Shown here one piece after another: positions 24,393 through 37,607 of a stretch of DNA of 64,000 nucleotides; the first letter of the stretch is position 1, and every line of letters begins with the position of its first letter. Below the pieces are notes generated by a model that saw only the letters and a list, made by a program, of their open reading frames with translations, was not told the DNA's origin and did not search any database. Source of the stretch: Opisthorchis felineus (lineage: Eukaryota; Platyhelminthes; Trematoda; Opisthorchiida; Opisthorchiidae); the NCBI GenBank assembly GCA_004794785.1, contig SJOL01004636.1:49195-113194 (forward strand), in the 5' to 3' direction. A program made the translations under genes and the position numbers.

Positions 24393-24665
24393 ATTTGACA
24401 CCGATGTAATTTTGTGTGCTGAGAATTCACCGCTGAATGTATAAAGCCTTTGTTGACTTGACTTAAAGCATGATGAAGAACTCTTGAACTGAACCGAATC
24501 ACCACAGATGGTGGTAGTATATCCAGATGGATTCGAACTTGTGACCTTAACGGCTGTTAGCAGTTGTTGCACTATGCACAAGTTGATCACAGATAGTTTC
24601 CGCAATCAACAAAAGTCCGCGTAATGAGACTACAGGTTAGATTAGCCTATAATCTACAGACTCAC

Positions 24666-25124
24666 CTATCTGAGCTAGTTTCCTCGTCATCCACGACCTT
24701 TTCTACGGTTTGTTTCGTCTTGCAACCATCAATTGGTTTTCTAGCACGGGGTACTGGGGAGGGAGAAGCGACTATTTCTGTCAAGTCTTCTTCATCCTCT
24801 TCGAAAGTTGGATGAAGCGATGTTCTTCGGCCGACTGAATGACGATCAGTCTTGTACCATTTCGCTAGGTTCGGCACAGATCTGGTGCCACGAACGTGGG
24901 AAAATGGCGACCCAGGAGCGGAGTGATCGGATGTTACAGAGTGATGCTTGGCATTATGGATATAACCTGGATCATCATGGTCCGCCAAACCCATATCATC
25001 CGAAGAAACAGTGTCTGGGTTGGGTAGGTGCACCAAAAGTTCTATCCAGCGTACATGCGTTTCCATAGCTTTGTTTATACATTCGTACGTCTGAGGCTGG
25101 TAGCGCTCGGAGAACCAATCAACG
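24666..25124 (-). CDS. FIG4: FIG4 exon 11
   Basis: Acceptor CCTTCAATAG before 25124; donor GTGAGT at 24665-24660. Its first base completes CG|C from exon 10 and it ends with two bases of an AG|C codon, so phases agree on both sides. It begins RVDWFSERYQPQTYECINKA, placed like the FIG4 segment after the SAC domain (human ...ELSSFDD...). It continues with an acidic, Ser/Pro-rich low-complexity stretch (FEEDEEDLTEIV, DDEETSSD), typical of the variable C-terminal region. Confidence 0.75.
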
Positions 25125-26205
25125 CTATTGAAGGAAATATGGAGAAGTAAATTAACAAGGGGCGTGAGTTCTCAATAACAGCTGGACCAGGTATACCAGA
25201 GGCAGACAGCAGTCTTCAGCCTGTCCAAAACGGGAATATCTGATGTGATTCTGGAAGCGCAGGATACGGCAAACACAAAAAATAGCTCTTTAGGAAAGAA
25301 GTGCTGTGTTGGTGTGAGTTAAAACTGACAGAACCAGGAATCATAAGCAGGAAACCAAAAGTGACAGCTGCGTGGCTTGCATAAGACAGAAGATGCAGAA
25401 CAGCATGCCGCCGTTGGTGAGGGGCCACTAAACTGGCCACCAAGAAACACAACTTAAGACTTGGTATAATATGGGATTCGGGAGTACTAGGACACGCACT
25501 AGACACAGGGGAATACAGCAACTGTATTCACGCCGTAGCAACGGAACACCGGGACTGTGGAAACTGATAAAGGCACTAGTGTGAACTACGGTCCACGGGG
25601 CAGAGCTAGTTGGTGTGCGGAAAGCAATAGTCGGTCAGTCAAGGTGACATATGTCGGACGAATTAGACTCCAGGCATGAAGCCTCGCCTATAAGAAAAAT
25701 CAAAAGCCTGTGATGGACAGCGAACCTCTAGGCTTTTACCTCGCACATACAAAGCGGCAACAAGTCTTAGTTCATTGTTGCCTCGGTTGAATTAGAAATC
25801 AGTCGACATTGTAACCTGCCGAAGTTCGTGCGTGAAAAGCGATTTATCAGACTCCTCTCTGATCTTTCCTGGAACAACCAATGTTGTGAAGAAAGCAACG
25901 AGTAAGTTTTACAGCATATATAACTGGAGACAACCTTGAAGACGATGTGGGCACTAGGAGCAATAAGACTGGGGAAAGGAGCTTATTAACCATAAGAACG
26001 AAGGGGATGTGCATTTATCGGACGATCGTGTGTACGGGTAGACCAGTGGACAGATTTTTCGTCTTGTCAGAATAACACAATGTACAAATTACACTGGCTA
26101 AAAGTTAATGCGCTTGTGTTCAGTGATATCGCTTAGGGTAATTAGAAGTGGAATATAATTACAATAAAAAAAACAAAGGGAAGAAAAACAGGGGACTGTA
26201 CTAAC
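25125..26205. other. FIG4 intron 10
   Basis: 1,081 bp intron bounded by GTTAGT (26205-26200) and CAATAG (25130-25125). No element recognised inside. Confidence 0.6.
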
Positions 26206-26640
26206 CGCTTATCATTCGATTTAAGTCTTAACACCCGTGCTGCCAGTCGCTCCGACTTCTTTGTCCATTCCAACCCCTGTGGTAGACTTTCCAGCAGTTG
26301 ACGAGGACACCAGTCAGTGAGAGGACGTTGGTTGACCGGCAAACGACTCAAAGCATCTAACCAATGCATGTGACTGTCACTTGTCACATCCCAGATGGGA
26401 CCACCGGAGGCCGCAGCAAGTGCAGTGAATATGGCATCGGCATTGGAATCGAACGTTGAATTACTAGTGGAGATACTACCAGATTGGCCGTTTTCATGCG
26501 CACGGGCCGCGCACATATGATACAGCTGTTCACAGGCCAGTTGGAAAAGTGTACCAGTCCAGGCAATTGGCCGATAAATACGCAGAAACAGGTTTGTTGC
26601 ACACTGTTTGTCCCAGTCAGAGAATTTGTTGGCATAGTAG
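26206..26640 (-). CDS. FIG4: FIG4 exon 10
   Basis: Acceptor TTCGTATTCAG before 26640; donor GTTAGT at 26205-26200. Joined to exon 9 it restores SRYYANKFSDWDKQCATNLF, matching the animal FIG4 stretch [20 protein letters not shown] at the end of the SAC domain. It then diverges: about 60 residues rich in Ser, Asn and Ala (QSGSISTSNSTFDSN, IFTALAAASG) are inserted before HWLDALSRLP. Length 435 nt. The junction phase (1 nt plus 144 codons plus 2 nt) agrees with both neighbours. Confidence 0.88.
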
Positions 26641-29155
26641 CTGAATACGAACAACAGGGGGGCAGTTGTAGCGGTTTAATACTTTCGACACACGTGACCG
26701 GAAACATCCAGAAAAGTCTTGGAAACCCTTAGGAGATAGCTATAGAGGTGTGGCTGATTATTAATTTGACAGTCAACGCTTAGGATTCGTGCTTTTGCCA
26801 AAGCTCTTTGGGCAGTGGGTTTTGTACCCGTTGGTTTCGCAACGCGTTTAACCAAACTTGAGAAGCATTTTTCTCAGTACACGACGTAGAAGACATTACT
26901 ATGATTAACAGTCTCACTGGATACGACCTCGAGTGGATGGTCCCGTGACTACTGAAGTTGCCCTCACCATAATCACAGCCCCTACCAACATTGAGAACCC
27001 GGTGAAGAAGCAACAATGCGAGACACTTACTTATATCCATTTCACGGGTGCCAAAAACCAAAATACCTCGTGGTTAAAGGATAGCAGAAGGGTTGCTCTA
27101 CTGAGTAGTAACTCTTTCACGGTACGAAGATTTCACGTTCCCCATACGAAGATAAAAATTCAAAAAAAAATTCAAAAAAAAGGACTCTCTGAAAAGCCAT
27201 CTTTTGTCCATTGAATATTAATGGGTACTTTCTGGACCGCAAGCGTCAAAAGCAGAATTAAAACAACTTTGCACAATTTTTGCTCCGGAACCGGCAACTC
27301 CTTTCTCAGACCTGCAAGCGGATAATGCACTAAGCACTAGAAGCGTGAGTTAAAAACCAAGGTTATTTAGTGTAATCGACGAACTTGGGACCCACATCAC
27401 ATGACCTGACAACCACGGCTTCGAGGACACCAATTAGAACGGATGTAGTTAAAAGAAAGTTAATGGCCACAGCAGGAACGACGCATGCAGACAAACACGT
27501 TCCCATCCAGTGAAGTGTATTGGTAATTTTTTGAAGGCGTTCGAGAGAATGGCTGGTTTTCTTCATGGGTGAGGCACGAAGTAATACACACGGATGTTCA
27601 CTACTTGTATGGATTCGAAAAATATAACTTTATCAATAACACGAGTTCGTTCTTAAACCAACTGAAGCTCGTACGTAGCACTACTGGGATCAAAAAATAC
27701 TTCCAGTTTATGCTTGGTTGTTTGCCACTGTCCCAATGTACTCCTAGTGGTTCAATAAACTGGGAGGTGGGAGTGTCGGGGCCATACAAGGCAGCCTAAC
27801 AAGGTCGTAAACAGTGCTAGCACGTGGCAGACAGCGAACAAATAAGGTAGTGTTTCCCGGTCCTACTGTTGCCATGCCGTAAATAAGACAATCAGCTCAC
27901 GTGTAGTTGGAACCGTATTTATTGAAATCAGAAAGGAGTTTCAGCCAAGTTCGACAATTAGGACATTTATGAAGAAATTTACCTGTCTTACGGTCCTTAA
28001 CATAAACCTATCATATCTCTAGTTCAGCTGAATAACCACAAAGCATTAAAATTGGGTCTACGATTTGGAATTGAGACAGTAGATGAGAAGGGCAGCTACG
28101 AGAACAGTACAGTGAATTTCGTAGTGCGTGTCAGTTTATGTCTGCCTATTTTTGAATTTACACATTTTTCGTTGCAAACAAGTAACTTGAAGACAATTCG
28201 GATAATAGAGTGCGAGTTACCAATCAAGAGTTAGTGATTCAAAACAGCCTCTGGCTTTTGGATTCGAGTAACCTGACAGTATTCTACTTTTTCTGTGAGC
28301 TAAGAGCCGAAAACTCAATACAACTGAATTAACTGGCGTTGGCAAATGCTGGGCTATAGGGAACTACACCAGTGAGTGGACCTGGAGTGTGCTTTGTCCC
28401 AAGACGATTGAAGCGGTGGTGTCTGACGTTCTCAACTTAGAGAGGAAGGGACGGTTCGGGAGATGTGCACTGCATTTTGAAGGTTCAGAAGTCATACTAA
28501 GTGTTTTTAAGTCAAGGTAAGTGATATACATGACTGCCATTTGATCCTGAGACCCGTTCATCATACCTGGCGCTCCACAAATTTGCAAACACGGATGCTT
28601 TCAGTCACAACAGTCATCTTCTAAATGAGGGTTAAGAGACTGACAGTGCGGGTATTTTGTAAACTGGGTGGCAAGATCCATTAAAAAAGCAAGAAAACGA
28701 ATAGCACAAGGGAGGACTCAGGGTAGTAGCTGTTACAATCTCTAGGGCTTCTTTCTGGAGGTCCAGCGATTCGACATAAAATGTCACCATAGAATGGTGT
28801 CGATCTAGAGGGACGCTTGCTTAACCAACCGCAACAAATGTTTTTCACACGAACGACGAAACGGGTACTGAAGGAATCGATCTGTCACAAGGACATAGAA
28901 ATCCGGCCACCGAGGATGTACGCACGTGACCAAATAACACATGACGGCCAGCAATCATTGGCAATAAAAATGATTTAGACTTGGATGTCCCTATAATAAT
29001 GCGGGCAGTTATGGCCAAAAAGTCCAAATAAACAAATAAATGAGAATAATAGAGAAAACTTATGTGTGAAAAGTGAAAAAAACAATAGTACTGAGTGGTA
29101 CTAAAAATAATGAACAGGCAAATAATAAGTAAACAATTAATGAATAAACAAATAA
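26641..29155. other. FIG4 intron 9, distal part
   Basis: Part of a 6.5 kb intron. No conserved coding sequence or repeat was recognised until the LINE at 29.2 kb. Confidence 0.45.
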
Positions 29156-29159
29156 ATGA

Positions 29160-29965
29160 ACATATAGATAAGGTGAGTGGGCAGTTGAATGTGCAAACAA
29201 CGGGACACCAGTTTCAGTTCAGTTTGTCAGCTGCTACAGTTCCGAGCACCGAAAAGTGGGACAGTGTGGGACATACAGCCAAGCCTTGGAGGCGATGGGA
29301 TGTTCAGTTAGTTCGGGAATAGGGTATCTACGCATTGAAGGCGATAGCTTTGATGTATGAGCGCCATTGACCGCGCGATTGGGCCACGTCTGACACCGTC
29401 ACCAACCGTTAGTGAGTTGAGTCCCGGGGTCCCCATCCAAGGAGGCGCAAATCATCGACCGACTGAGTTTACTGATTAGCGTTTTCGTGTTTCGTTACCA
29501 GGTCATACACTGTCCAACTCTCGATTGCTTTCACCCAGCCCAGGGCAGGGCAAAAAGAGCTCTGTGAGGCAGATTATCTTCTGGCACACGAAATACAGTC
29601 CTAAGTAGCGTATCCTATGAAGCGTAACCAACTCATCAATCGTGGGGGAGTTCCTTTTGCCTAAAATCATCTGATGTACCTTAGTATTGCTAATCCGATG
29701 TTCCCACCAAACCTAACCAATTCTTCGGAGACACTGACGGTCAAACACTGACATCTTTTGTATATCCTCTGTACCTGGAGGCCACGTCTCTGATCCATAG
29801 AGCAGTACAGATCGTACTGTCCTTGGTGGACAAATTGACGTCACATCAGCGTCATAGGTGTCGGAGGTTGGGAAAAGCTGCCCTGGCCTTATCGATTTGA
29901 GAAGTAATCTCATCTCCAGCCAGTCCAACGAAACTTATACAGCTGCCCAGGTAAGAAAATTTATC
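29160..29965 (-). mobile_element. RTE-like LINE 3' end, in FIG4 intron 9
   Basis: Same strand as FIG4. Frames read VRSVLLYGSETWPPGTEDIQKM, SVFDRQCLRRIG, VWWEHRISNTKV, LGWKQSRVGQCMTW-like, LPGWGPRDS-like and ALKAIAFNT-like segments. It corresponds closely to the copy at 22210-22850 in opposite orientation and extends further 5' to the MRLLLKSIRPG region. Stops and shifts are present. Confidence 0.8.
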
Positions 29966-32620
29966 GTTTGGCTCGTCTGCAAGCGGGAGGTTTGGGTTTG
30001 ATTCCACTGAGTCTTGTAGCAGCACCTTACACTATGCAGGTGTGCAGCACATGTCAAAAGGTGCGGCTTGCATTTTTGAAGCATGAACCAAGGAGAGCGA
30101 TATCGTCAGAATATTCATTGTCTGTGAACGAACACCCCAGGATGCCAAAAGTTATGACAAGTTAATACAGAGACCATGGCAGGAAACCTGACATAAGTTG
30201 AAGAGAGTTCGGGTTGGCTGGATTGATTCAACCATGGGAGAATAGCTGTCGCTCAACAATCATTGCGTCTGAGCTGGGCACAGAATATCGATGCGTCTTC
30301 CTCTCAACATGTATAGCGAAATAATTGGGTGCAAGGGTTTGGCAAGCTGTGATGACTGAAGACCAACAGTTTCTATCATAAAGTGCAGAAAATGCCCGTT
30401 TTATGATAGACGAAAGCCAAAACGTCCCTCTCTAGTAGCCAAATAACCTGGCTTGCGGAATAAGGGAATGCGATCTGCCAAACAAACGTGGTTGACGTGG
30501 AACCACTATGTAGCAAGGATGTGAATCATGTGTTTCCACAAAATCACAAATCCCATCTATCAGCCTAGTCGATGAGAAAATAGCCTACTATATCTACAGT
30601 TCCGTAAAAGCCAGATTAGAAACAAGTATCCGTGGGAAGGTTTGCGGAAAAATGTTGACAAGATTAGATTGAGTTGGGAACTTGGGCCCTGTGATGAAAA
30701 TACTGGGGACAATTCCAGTCAGGCAAGCCAATCACATCGCTCAGGAGGAAATTGTCAGACTGTTCAAACGTGATAATCCAGGTGCGTCCAGCGTGCGTTG
30801 GTGGAGTAGTAGTGACATGCCTGCTTCGTATATCACATGTCTAGGGTACAAATTCCTGCACAGCCAAGAATATGCCCTACTGGTGACTCCTAATAAGAGC
30901 AAAACTTGAGTCCAGCGCTTCTCCCTTCGGTGTAGACTTAGTAGAATGACTGCTCAAACGAGTAATATGAACGTGAAAGTCTACCATTCCAGCCAATATA
31001 TTAGCTCTGTGCATTTCGGCACTTCAACTTATTTGACCATATTGGTGATTACTCGATATTTTAGCCGATGTTCTTCATAAAACGAAGTCCTATATAGCGA
31101 AACTGTTCAGTGAGGGCATTGACAAGTCTGTTTCGAAGTGAGAAGTACTCCTTCAAGAAGAATTTTGTAGACCTTCACCTCAACTACTTGAAAAGGTATC
31201 CTACGTTGCACAACCAGCATGAGTAAGCTGAAAACAATAAACGGTCACGGCAGACCACATATTGTTCAAGTGGGAAGAAGTTTTCGGTACTCAAAGGGGA
31301 AGTGTGTTTTTACTACAGGAGGTAGGCAGTTCATGTTGCTATCCGGAGAAGTGCAGCTGCTCAAGAGCCTGGATCACGATACATTCACCAGAGATAAAGA
31401 TACACAACCCAACGAAATACAGTGAATTCCGAGGTTCGCTCAGCAGGAACCACGGTTGGACAATAACACCATCGTGGTCTACCACCATTTACTGTCTTCC
31501 ACCCCATCTGATATTTTTCCCACTGAAACACCTACCTGAAAACAGACGACACATCTCTAATTTCTTGCTTACTTCCTACATCACAATTTGTGTCCACATT
31601 CATTTCTCTGTTCCCATCTTTCGAGTACCCTCTTCCGACTGCTGTAAGCCCTTTTTCAACGTTCTTGGTTCGAACTTGCCTGGTCTCAAATTAAAGGACA
31701 TTTCCGCTACTTACATTGGTCACCGAATTGCAGCGACATTAGCTGACTTCGTTCCTGTTAGGTGTCAACAAATTTCACAGCCCGATCCCACCATTGAACT
31801 TTTTATCCTGGATGATTTCAGTGACTACAACAATGACCGGCAAACTATCGCACTGTTTACGGAGGCAGTCGGCCGCAGGCCATGATTTTTTTCCAACCAC
31901 AAACTACTCATCCCATATTGTTTCGTTTCCCATACGAATTCAGGACCCGTGACGGTGAGTTAAAGCAAAATCACCTATTTCAAATCATATCCAATTAACT
32001 CATCCGCCCTCATCGGCTCTGTGTCATTATCTTCCACTGTGCCTCACACACTTCAATTTGAGTTCATAGCACTCAGGAGAGCATGGTAGAATCAGACGCA
32101 TAGCTACATTATCCTCAAATTAAAATGCTGTGAATGACTGGAGATTACGAACGCGAAACCATCTATAACCTGAAAGAAGCCTCTTATTGAATGGTGGCTG
32201 ACGAAAGTATCTCGCATTCGGGTCTAAGGGATGTCCCGGAGTCCTAAGTGAGTTTGTGAACAGCTTCCGGAGAACACTAGAAGGGTCTGTTGTTAAGATA
32301 TCCCCTTCTGAGTTAAGCGCACCTCATTAGATGCATAACAAGTCTAGGGAGCGGAAAGGTGCTTGGTTAGATTCTGTACAAACTTCTGGGAGCTGACCAG
32401 CTGATGTAGTTCATTGCAGAACAATAAATGAGTGAGCCACCCAGTATCAAAGGATCCTTTGCAAATGTTTGTCAATTAGAAGGAGACGAAGTTGCGATGA
32501 GCTCTTCATTCGGTCCCATCTAGGCTAACATTTTATGATCAAACTCGAACACGAATTTTTAAAGTCAAACGCAGGATAGTTACGACTTTGTAAACGATCT
32601 ATTGGTGATATTCTCATTAT
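29966..32620. other. FIG4 intron 9, middle part
   Basis: No supported gene. A 207-codon open frame at 31262-31885 (+) is notable only for length; its composition is pyrimidine-rich and no domain was recognised. Confidence 0.4.
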
Positions 32621-32629
32621 CTCTACCAT

Positions 32630-33015
32630 GATAAAGCTAAAATATGTTTCAATACTGCCAAAGCGACATCGCGTTCTATCGGGAAAGAGGAAGCAAATGG
32701 CAACTTCCGGTTTCTGGATGTTACATTCACCAGAGGCCAAGAAGGATCACTTCAGAGGGGTGTACGGAGAACCCACATAGCCTGGCTAGTGCATCAATCT
32801 CCATGGCTTTGTGGATATAAAATTTAAAAAAAAGAATCTCGCAAGCTGTCCAACTTAGAGAGCTCGTACGATCTGTACCGAGAACAGACTGGAAACTGAA
32901 CTGCGGGTCATCAGGAAAACGTTGATATGAAGTGGTTACCCGGATCAGTAGCAAAAGAAAGAAAGTCATTGCTCTGGCGCACCAATCAAACTTTGCTACC
33001 CAATAGTATGGCAGC
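32630..33015 (+). mobile_element. Penelope-like element reverse-transcriptase relic
   Basis: Antisense to FIG4, within intron 9. One frame reads KEEANGNFRFLDVTFTRGQE, GSLQRGV and RRTHI, fitting the Penelope-like (PLE) motif ..NGxLpFLDVxVxR..dGxlxTxVYRKPTHT. After a shift it reads RARTICTENRLETELRVIRK, TLI, stop, SGYP, fitting the PLE motif RAxxix...ExxxIxxxLxxNGYP. The spacing between the two blocks is right for the family. The protein is interrupted by frameshifts and stops, and no GIY-YIG endonuclease was found downstream. Confidence 0.65.
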
Positions 33016-33168
33016 ATCATATAGTATTCTGATCTAATTCCTAATTCACTGAGAAACGAGTGAAAACGACCGTGGCAAATCAGTGTTTCCTAGTTAGGCA
33101 GATCTTATTTGAACGATTAACCGTTACTCAACTGATGGATGATAAGGGTAAGCAGTCATTCCACATAC

Positions 33169-33302
33169 CGTGACAACGTTTGTACAAAGTCACGTGATTG
33201 GCTGGTCAGTCGGCGTGTTTTCTTGTACGTATCGATGTTGTGAACCAATTGACTGCCTCCGTATTGCAGCGCCAAGATGTCACCATGCTCATCATAAAGA
33301 TT
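33169..33302 (-). CDS. FIG4: FIG4 exon 9
   Basis: Acceptor CTTTTTCTTCAG-type tract before 33302; donor GTATGT at 33168-33163. It encodes [20 protein letters not shown], then HNIDTYKK...SQSRDFVQTLSR, one of the most conserved FIG4 stretches ([20 protein letters not shown] in human). 134 nt: 44 codons plus two bases completed by exon 10. Confidence 0.93.
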
Positions 33303-33780
33303 CTGAAGAAAAAGGAAGACGCACCACTTCAATACATTTTTGAGGTTGACGGGCATTAGTTATTTTCAAAAGTTTGCACGGCAACTGCTTTTTTCACTCG
33401 ACAGACAATGTCTATGAGCCGAGAACCTAGTCCTCGAGGATTATGCATAGGGCACTTTCTTACAGCAAGCAACAATTTCAGGTTCTGAGCGGTCCACAGG
33501 CACACACACACTCCCGTGAGTACTAAATAATTACGACGGTGTGGGATTCGCAACAACAACCTCACCTTTAAAAACCGCCTTTTGGGGAATGCAAACGGTG
33601 GCTCGTGTCCGGGAATAGTTCCATAGGGAGAATATGCTTGACTGGGAATGGATCATTCATAGTATGTGAAGCTGTCTGTCTTTTGTGCCCATGGATATTC
33701 ATTGAGTTATTTTGCCACAACTTTGACGTCATCCCACACAAACAAAATGCCTTTGCACAGATCCTTTCCAATGAACTCAA

Positions 33781-33977
33781 GATGGCTGCGTAGTTAGAGC
33801 GCGAATTTACTGGCCGGAAGGTCCGTGGTTCGAAACCAATCTCTGCATCTCGACTTCCCCTGTCTAGGCCTATGCAACCTGGAAGCATCCCAGCTTTCGT
33901 GCTTCCTTCGGGGGTTATGGCAGCTAGACACCGAGAGGGTGTTTTAACTGAACGATTATTACATTATTATTATTGAG
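33781..33977 (+). repeat. tRNA-derived SINE, in FIG4 intron 8
   Basis: Plus-strand copy: A-box-like GATGGCTGCGTAGTTAGAGC, B-box-like GGTTCGAAACC, TGTCTAGGCCTATGCAACCT body, TTCGTGCTTCCTTCGGG and a tail GTTTTAACTGAACG followed by ATTATT repeats. Same family as at 19.4, 24.3, 36.7, 46.5 and 62.0 kb. Confidence 0.85.
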
Positions 33978-34459
33978 ATTCCAGGAGGACATAACCACAC
34001 GACTTCCTCGACAGGAAGGGTAATAAGGAGTGTCGGCTGATAACATTTCAATGGTACGCAATATATCATCACAGACCAATGCGATCACGGCACGTTCCGA
34101 GCCGATCGAACGGAGAATTCAGTGCAGATCATCCCAAAATCTATCTAACACCAGGGAGTCCGCGGTATGGTCCCACACTGACTCGTGTTTAGAGCAACGT
34201 GCAGCATACCATCCCTCGTGTTTTCTTCAGGTTGCACGATGCAGACAGATTTTCAAGCCTCAAATAGTGAATATGGTGATAAAAATACCGACGGTTCTGG
34301 TGCATAGCATAAGCTCAGGAGATGGACAGTCGTGTCCCGTACCACCTAATTCGACCGGACGGTCCGAAAGCAGCTGTTAACGACTCATCAGTGAAAGCCA
34401 TCTAGAAATTCATTCGCAAAAATAGCGTCTCAAAAGACAAGAGGATAAACCCAAGGTAA

Positions 34460-35340
34460 ATCCGTGTGGACTGAGTTGCGCCGTGCGAGAAACTTAACTG
34501 ATGACACTTTTGCGGTGACCAAAATGGGCGTCTTCCTTAACTTGAGGGCTGTTTATGACCTTGTTGGTCGACCGGCATTATGTTCATGTTTGCCGATCAG
34601 AAATGTTCCCCAGGAAATCCTGGTTCGCCTAATAGCGTTGCACTGTAATTCAGATGTATAGCTGAGAGTCTACGACAAGTGGCCGCCTCAGTTCACTATA
34701 TCCAGCGTGTCACTCAGGTCTGTTCCCTGTTGCTTTTACCATAAACTTTCTCACCGTGACGGTCATGGAAGGTTGCTTCTTCAGGCCCCCACACCTGTCA
34801 GGTTCGCTCTCGAAGATCGATTACATAAACGAGATAGCTCGTCTTGAACCTGACGCCAGTGACTCTGGATAAAAGTAAATGATTTGAAAAATTCTGCCGC
34901 GAGGTTTGGTACGGGTTTCGGACCTTGAAAGTGTAAGGTGCTTCTGCAAGACCGGATAAGGACAAACTGGAACCTCATGCTTTCAGATGAGCCAACCGAG
35001 GCGATGTAAAAATCTGTTTACCTTGGTAGCTGGATCAGTCTCTGTAGTAAAAGAAGGCAATAAGGGCTTTGGCAACTTAAGCATTTGTAGCGTAAACGGA
35101 ACAGTTGCTTGACTGTTAACGGTGAAATTTAAAATGCAACGCTGCGTCTCGTATTGTCACTTTTACCAGGCCATAGGAGATTGGCCAGAAGATCGGGCCG
35201 CTTACCGACCCGGCATCAAGGTGACCTCTGTGGACCCAACAACCAATCACGATTCAGTATTAGCCGAACGCGCGGCCAGTACCGCTTCCAGAAGGCGTCG
35301 GGATTTCCAAAATGTTGTCGCCTCATACACTTTATGACGC
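34460..35340 (+). mobile_element. RTE-like LINE reverse-transcriptase fragment, in FIG4 intron 8
   Basis: 34522-34659 encodes VFLNLRAVYDLVGRPALCSC and then LPIRNVPQEILVRLIALHCN, the RT palm motif VFLDLKAAFDSVDRxALWxCLxxKGVPxKxxxLIxALYxN with the catalytic region eroded. 35015-35165 contains pieces resembling YLGSWIS and NATLRLVLS, the later FTYLGSxIS...VYxAxVRSVLLYG region. The order is right, so this is one element with internal damage. Confidence 0.7.
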
Positions 35341-35454
35341 ACTGTATATGTGTTTTTGACTTGATTTTAGGCGTTTAATGCACTTTGTGCACCATTGGTG
35401 GTTCTTTTGCCGAAAACGCTAACTTGGGAGGATCGTATCGACAAGTGTGCTGAG

Positions 35455-35705
35455 GCATTACCGTTATTACGAATTTGCCTGGAGTGTTGGATCAGTAATG
35501 CTGAATCAAGTTGAAGGGATTTTGATGGGAACTCTGTCCATTGTACACAGAAGCATCATGAGTCAGGATTGCGTGAGTTAGCCCCTGTGCTCTCGAGGTA
35601 CACCAGCCACCTGGTTCCGAGAAAAGTCATCCGAGAATGTCCCAATACATGATGCTGCGCCGTGCAGAATACTTCGTCAGATGTTACGGAAAGGGTTCCG
35701 GAGCA
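35455..35705 (+). mobile_element. Possible LINE C-terminal scrap
   Basis: A frame reads RICLECWISNAESS, resembling RIxWExRISNAEVR of the RTE elements, and lies just 3' of the fragment at 34.5-35.3 kb, so it may be the continuation of the same copy. Confidence 0.35.
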
Positions 35706-36650
35706 AAATCCTGCCTTGTGGGTCAGGTGTTAGAGTAAAAAAAACCTAAGAGAGGGTATCCCAACTGTAAACGTAAATCCCTGTCCACCAATAGGTGGTC
35801 CGTCAGAGGATTGTGTGGGGAGGGTCGGTGCGTAGCTGAGTAGACAAGGTGGGTGTGTATTTACATGAGGAGCCAAAAATAACACATTGCGCTGACTGGT
35901 GGATATATTAGATAAAAAGGGAAAGTAAGCCATCCAACCTGACTTCACGCAGGTCATGGAACTGGTATGACGGAGCCGAGGGAATGGGAATATTATCACC
36001 CTACTCATAAGTAACTGGAAACTAAAACATTCGAACTCCTCACACGGGCACAACTGGGTCGATTACGCGCACGCTATTTTCTGACGCAGACGATTTGTTG
36101 AGTGGCAGAGAAGAGGGATGCAGTTAGTGATCAATGCACCGATGAGCATTTCTGAAATGTTAGAAAGGTGTGACTGTTTGACATCGTTCACAGTCTTTCC
36201 CTTTATTTTTGGCAGTGTGGTGTGTGGTCACTGTCCATAAGGCTCCAGAGCACTGAAACCTCGACGTCACAATTGTCCGTACCGCAATCCAAACTAGCTT
36301 ATGTCCAGTGCGTCAGGTAGCTTTCTACTTATTTCGGTGCGGACTTACAGTTCCCTGATTTCGTTGCTGTATGGACGTGGGTATTATTTCTGGTCTAGTG
36401 GGTCTACAACCAGTTCACTGCGAAGTTCGCGCAAGAGACACTACTCCAAATGTCACGTAGCCGGTACAGCCGTATTACGGCCTTCTTCCTTAGTATGGTG
36501 GCGCTACCTATGAGACTGTACTTCCCACCAGCGAGTTTTTGTGAACTGCCAAAATTTGACTTTATTATCGTCAGATGCTGTATCAGAATGCTGTCCTCCT
36601 TCGGTTCAGTATCCCCGAATTTCCTCATTGAAGCCTCGGTAAAAAAAATC
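35706..36650. other. FIG4 intron 8, nothing recognised
   Basis: No element or coding motif recognised here. Confidence 0.4.
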
Positions 36651-36654
36651 GTAC

Positions 36655-36830
36655 AGCTGTAACCCCCTTTCGGTGCCTAGCTGCCATGTCACCCGAAGGA
36701 AGCACGAGGACTGAGATAGTGCCAGGTTGCCCAAGCCTAGACAGGGGAAGTCGAGAGGCAGAGGTCGGATTCAAACCACGGACCTTCCGGTCAGTAAATT
36801 CGCGCTTTAACCACTGAGCCATCTTGCCCC
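36655..36830 (-). repeat. tRNA-derived SINE, in FIG4 intron 8
   Basis: Best-preserved copy. The minus strand begins GGGGCAAGATGGCTCAGTGG (A box TGGCTCAGTGGTTAAAGC), with B box GGTTTGAATCC, CTAGGCTTGGGCAACCTGGC, CCTCGTGCTTCCTTCGGG, and end GGGGGTTACAGC. The promoter boxes look usable by RNA polymerase III. Confidence 0.9.
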
Positions 36831-37607
36831 TTGGTAACTAGAAATTGTTTAGATCCTATCGATCATTCCCTTCCTTTACATGATAAACTACGAAGCCGTC
36901 TTGTCAAGCCTTTCTTAAGGAGCACTGGTGTACCTTTCTAGATCAGAACTTCTGCCTATACAAACTCCATAGTCTCGTGGTTGGATGGACTGAAGAATTT
37001 ATCTTTGTGCGAAATCTTGAAAATGCTATATGTGTCTGTTGGGCATGAACTCTACTCATTTAGGAGCAAGTGAACTGGGCTAAAATCGGTGAGTATCTCT
37101 TCGCACATTTGTAGGTAATTGTACTTTCTTCTACAAGTCCGTTAATATGTTCATTTGAAATGTTTGCAGGAATGAAGAATAAAAGAGAGTTCCTCAGCCC
37201 ACACTCATGTATCCAATGACTACAGCATTTCAACTGAGACCTACCCTTGGGAAACAGTGATATCCATAGACCTTCATATTATATCAATTACGATACTCTT
37301 TACTCTCCAGGACATCTATTGAGAACTACGATGAGTAATTGATCTTTCAAAAAATCCTCAGAGGAGCAAAGATGCTGCATGTGGCCGGTTGACTTCTGTT
37401 GTTCTTTGACGTTTTATCAGTCGACTCCATTATTCATGCATTCGTCCCTCGTAATTGATTCCCCTCCCACATTAATCGATGTAATGTGTCACATATTGAT
37501 AAATAAAACTTGCACGTAGCCGACAGCAATATATATCGACTCTCTATGTCAGACTGGTTGAGTAGCAGCCTTATACAAGTCATAACAGCTATAGTGAAAT
37601 AACATAA

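Noticed and set aside
31262..31885. 207-codon open frame on +
   Set aside because: Pyrimidine-rich composition, no recognised motif, no splice or promoter support, and it lies in a FIG4 intron on the opposite strand.
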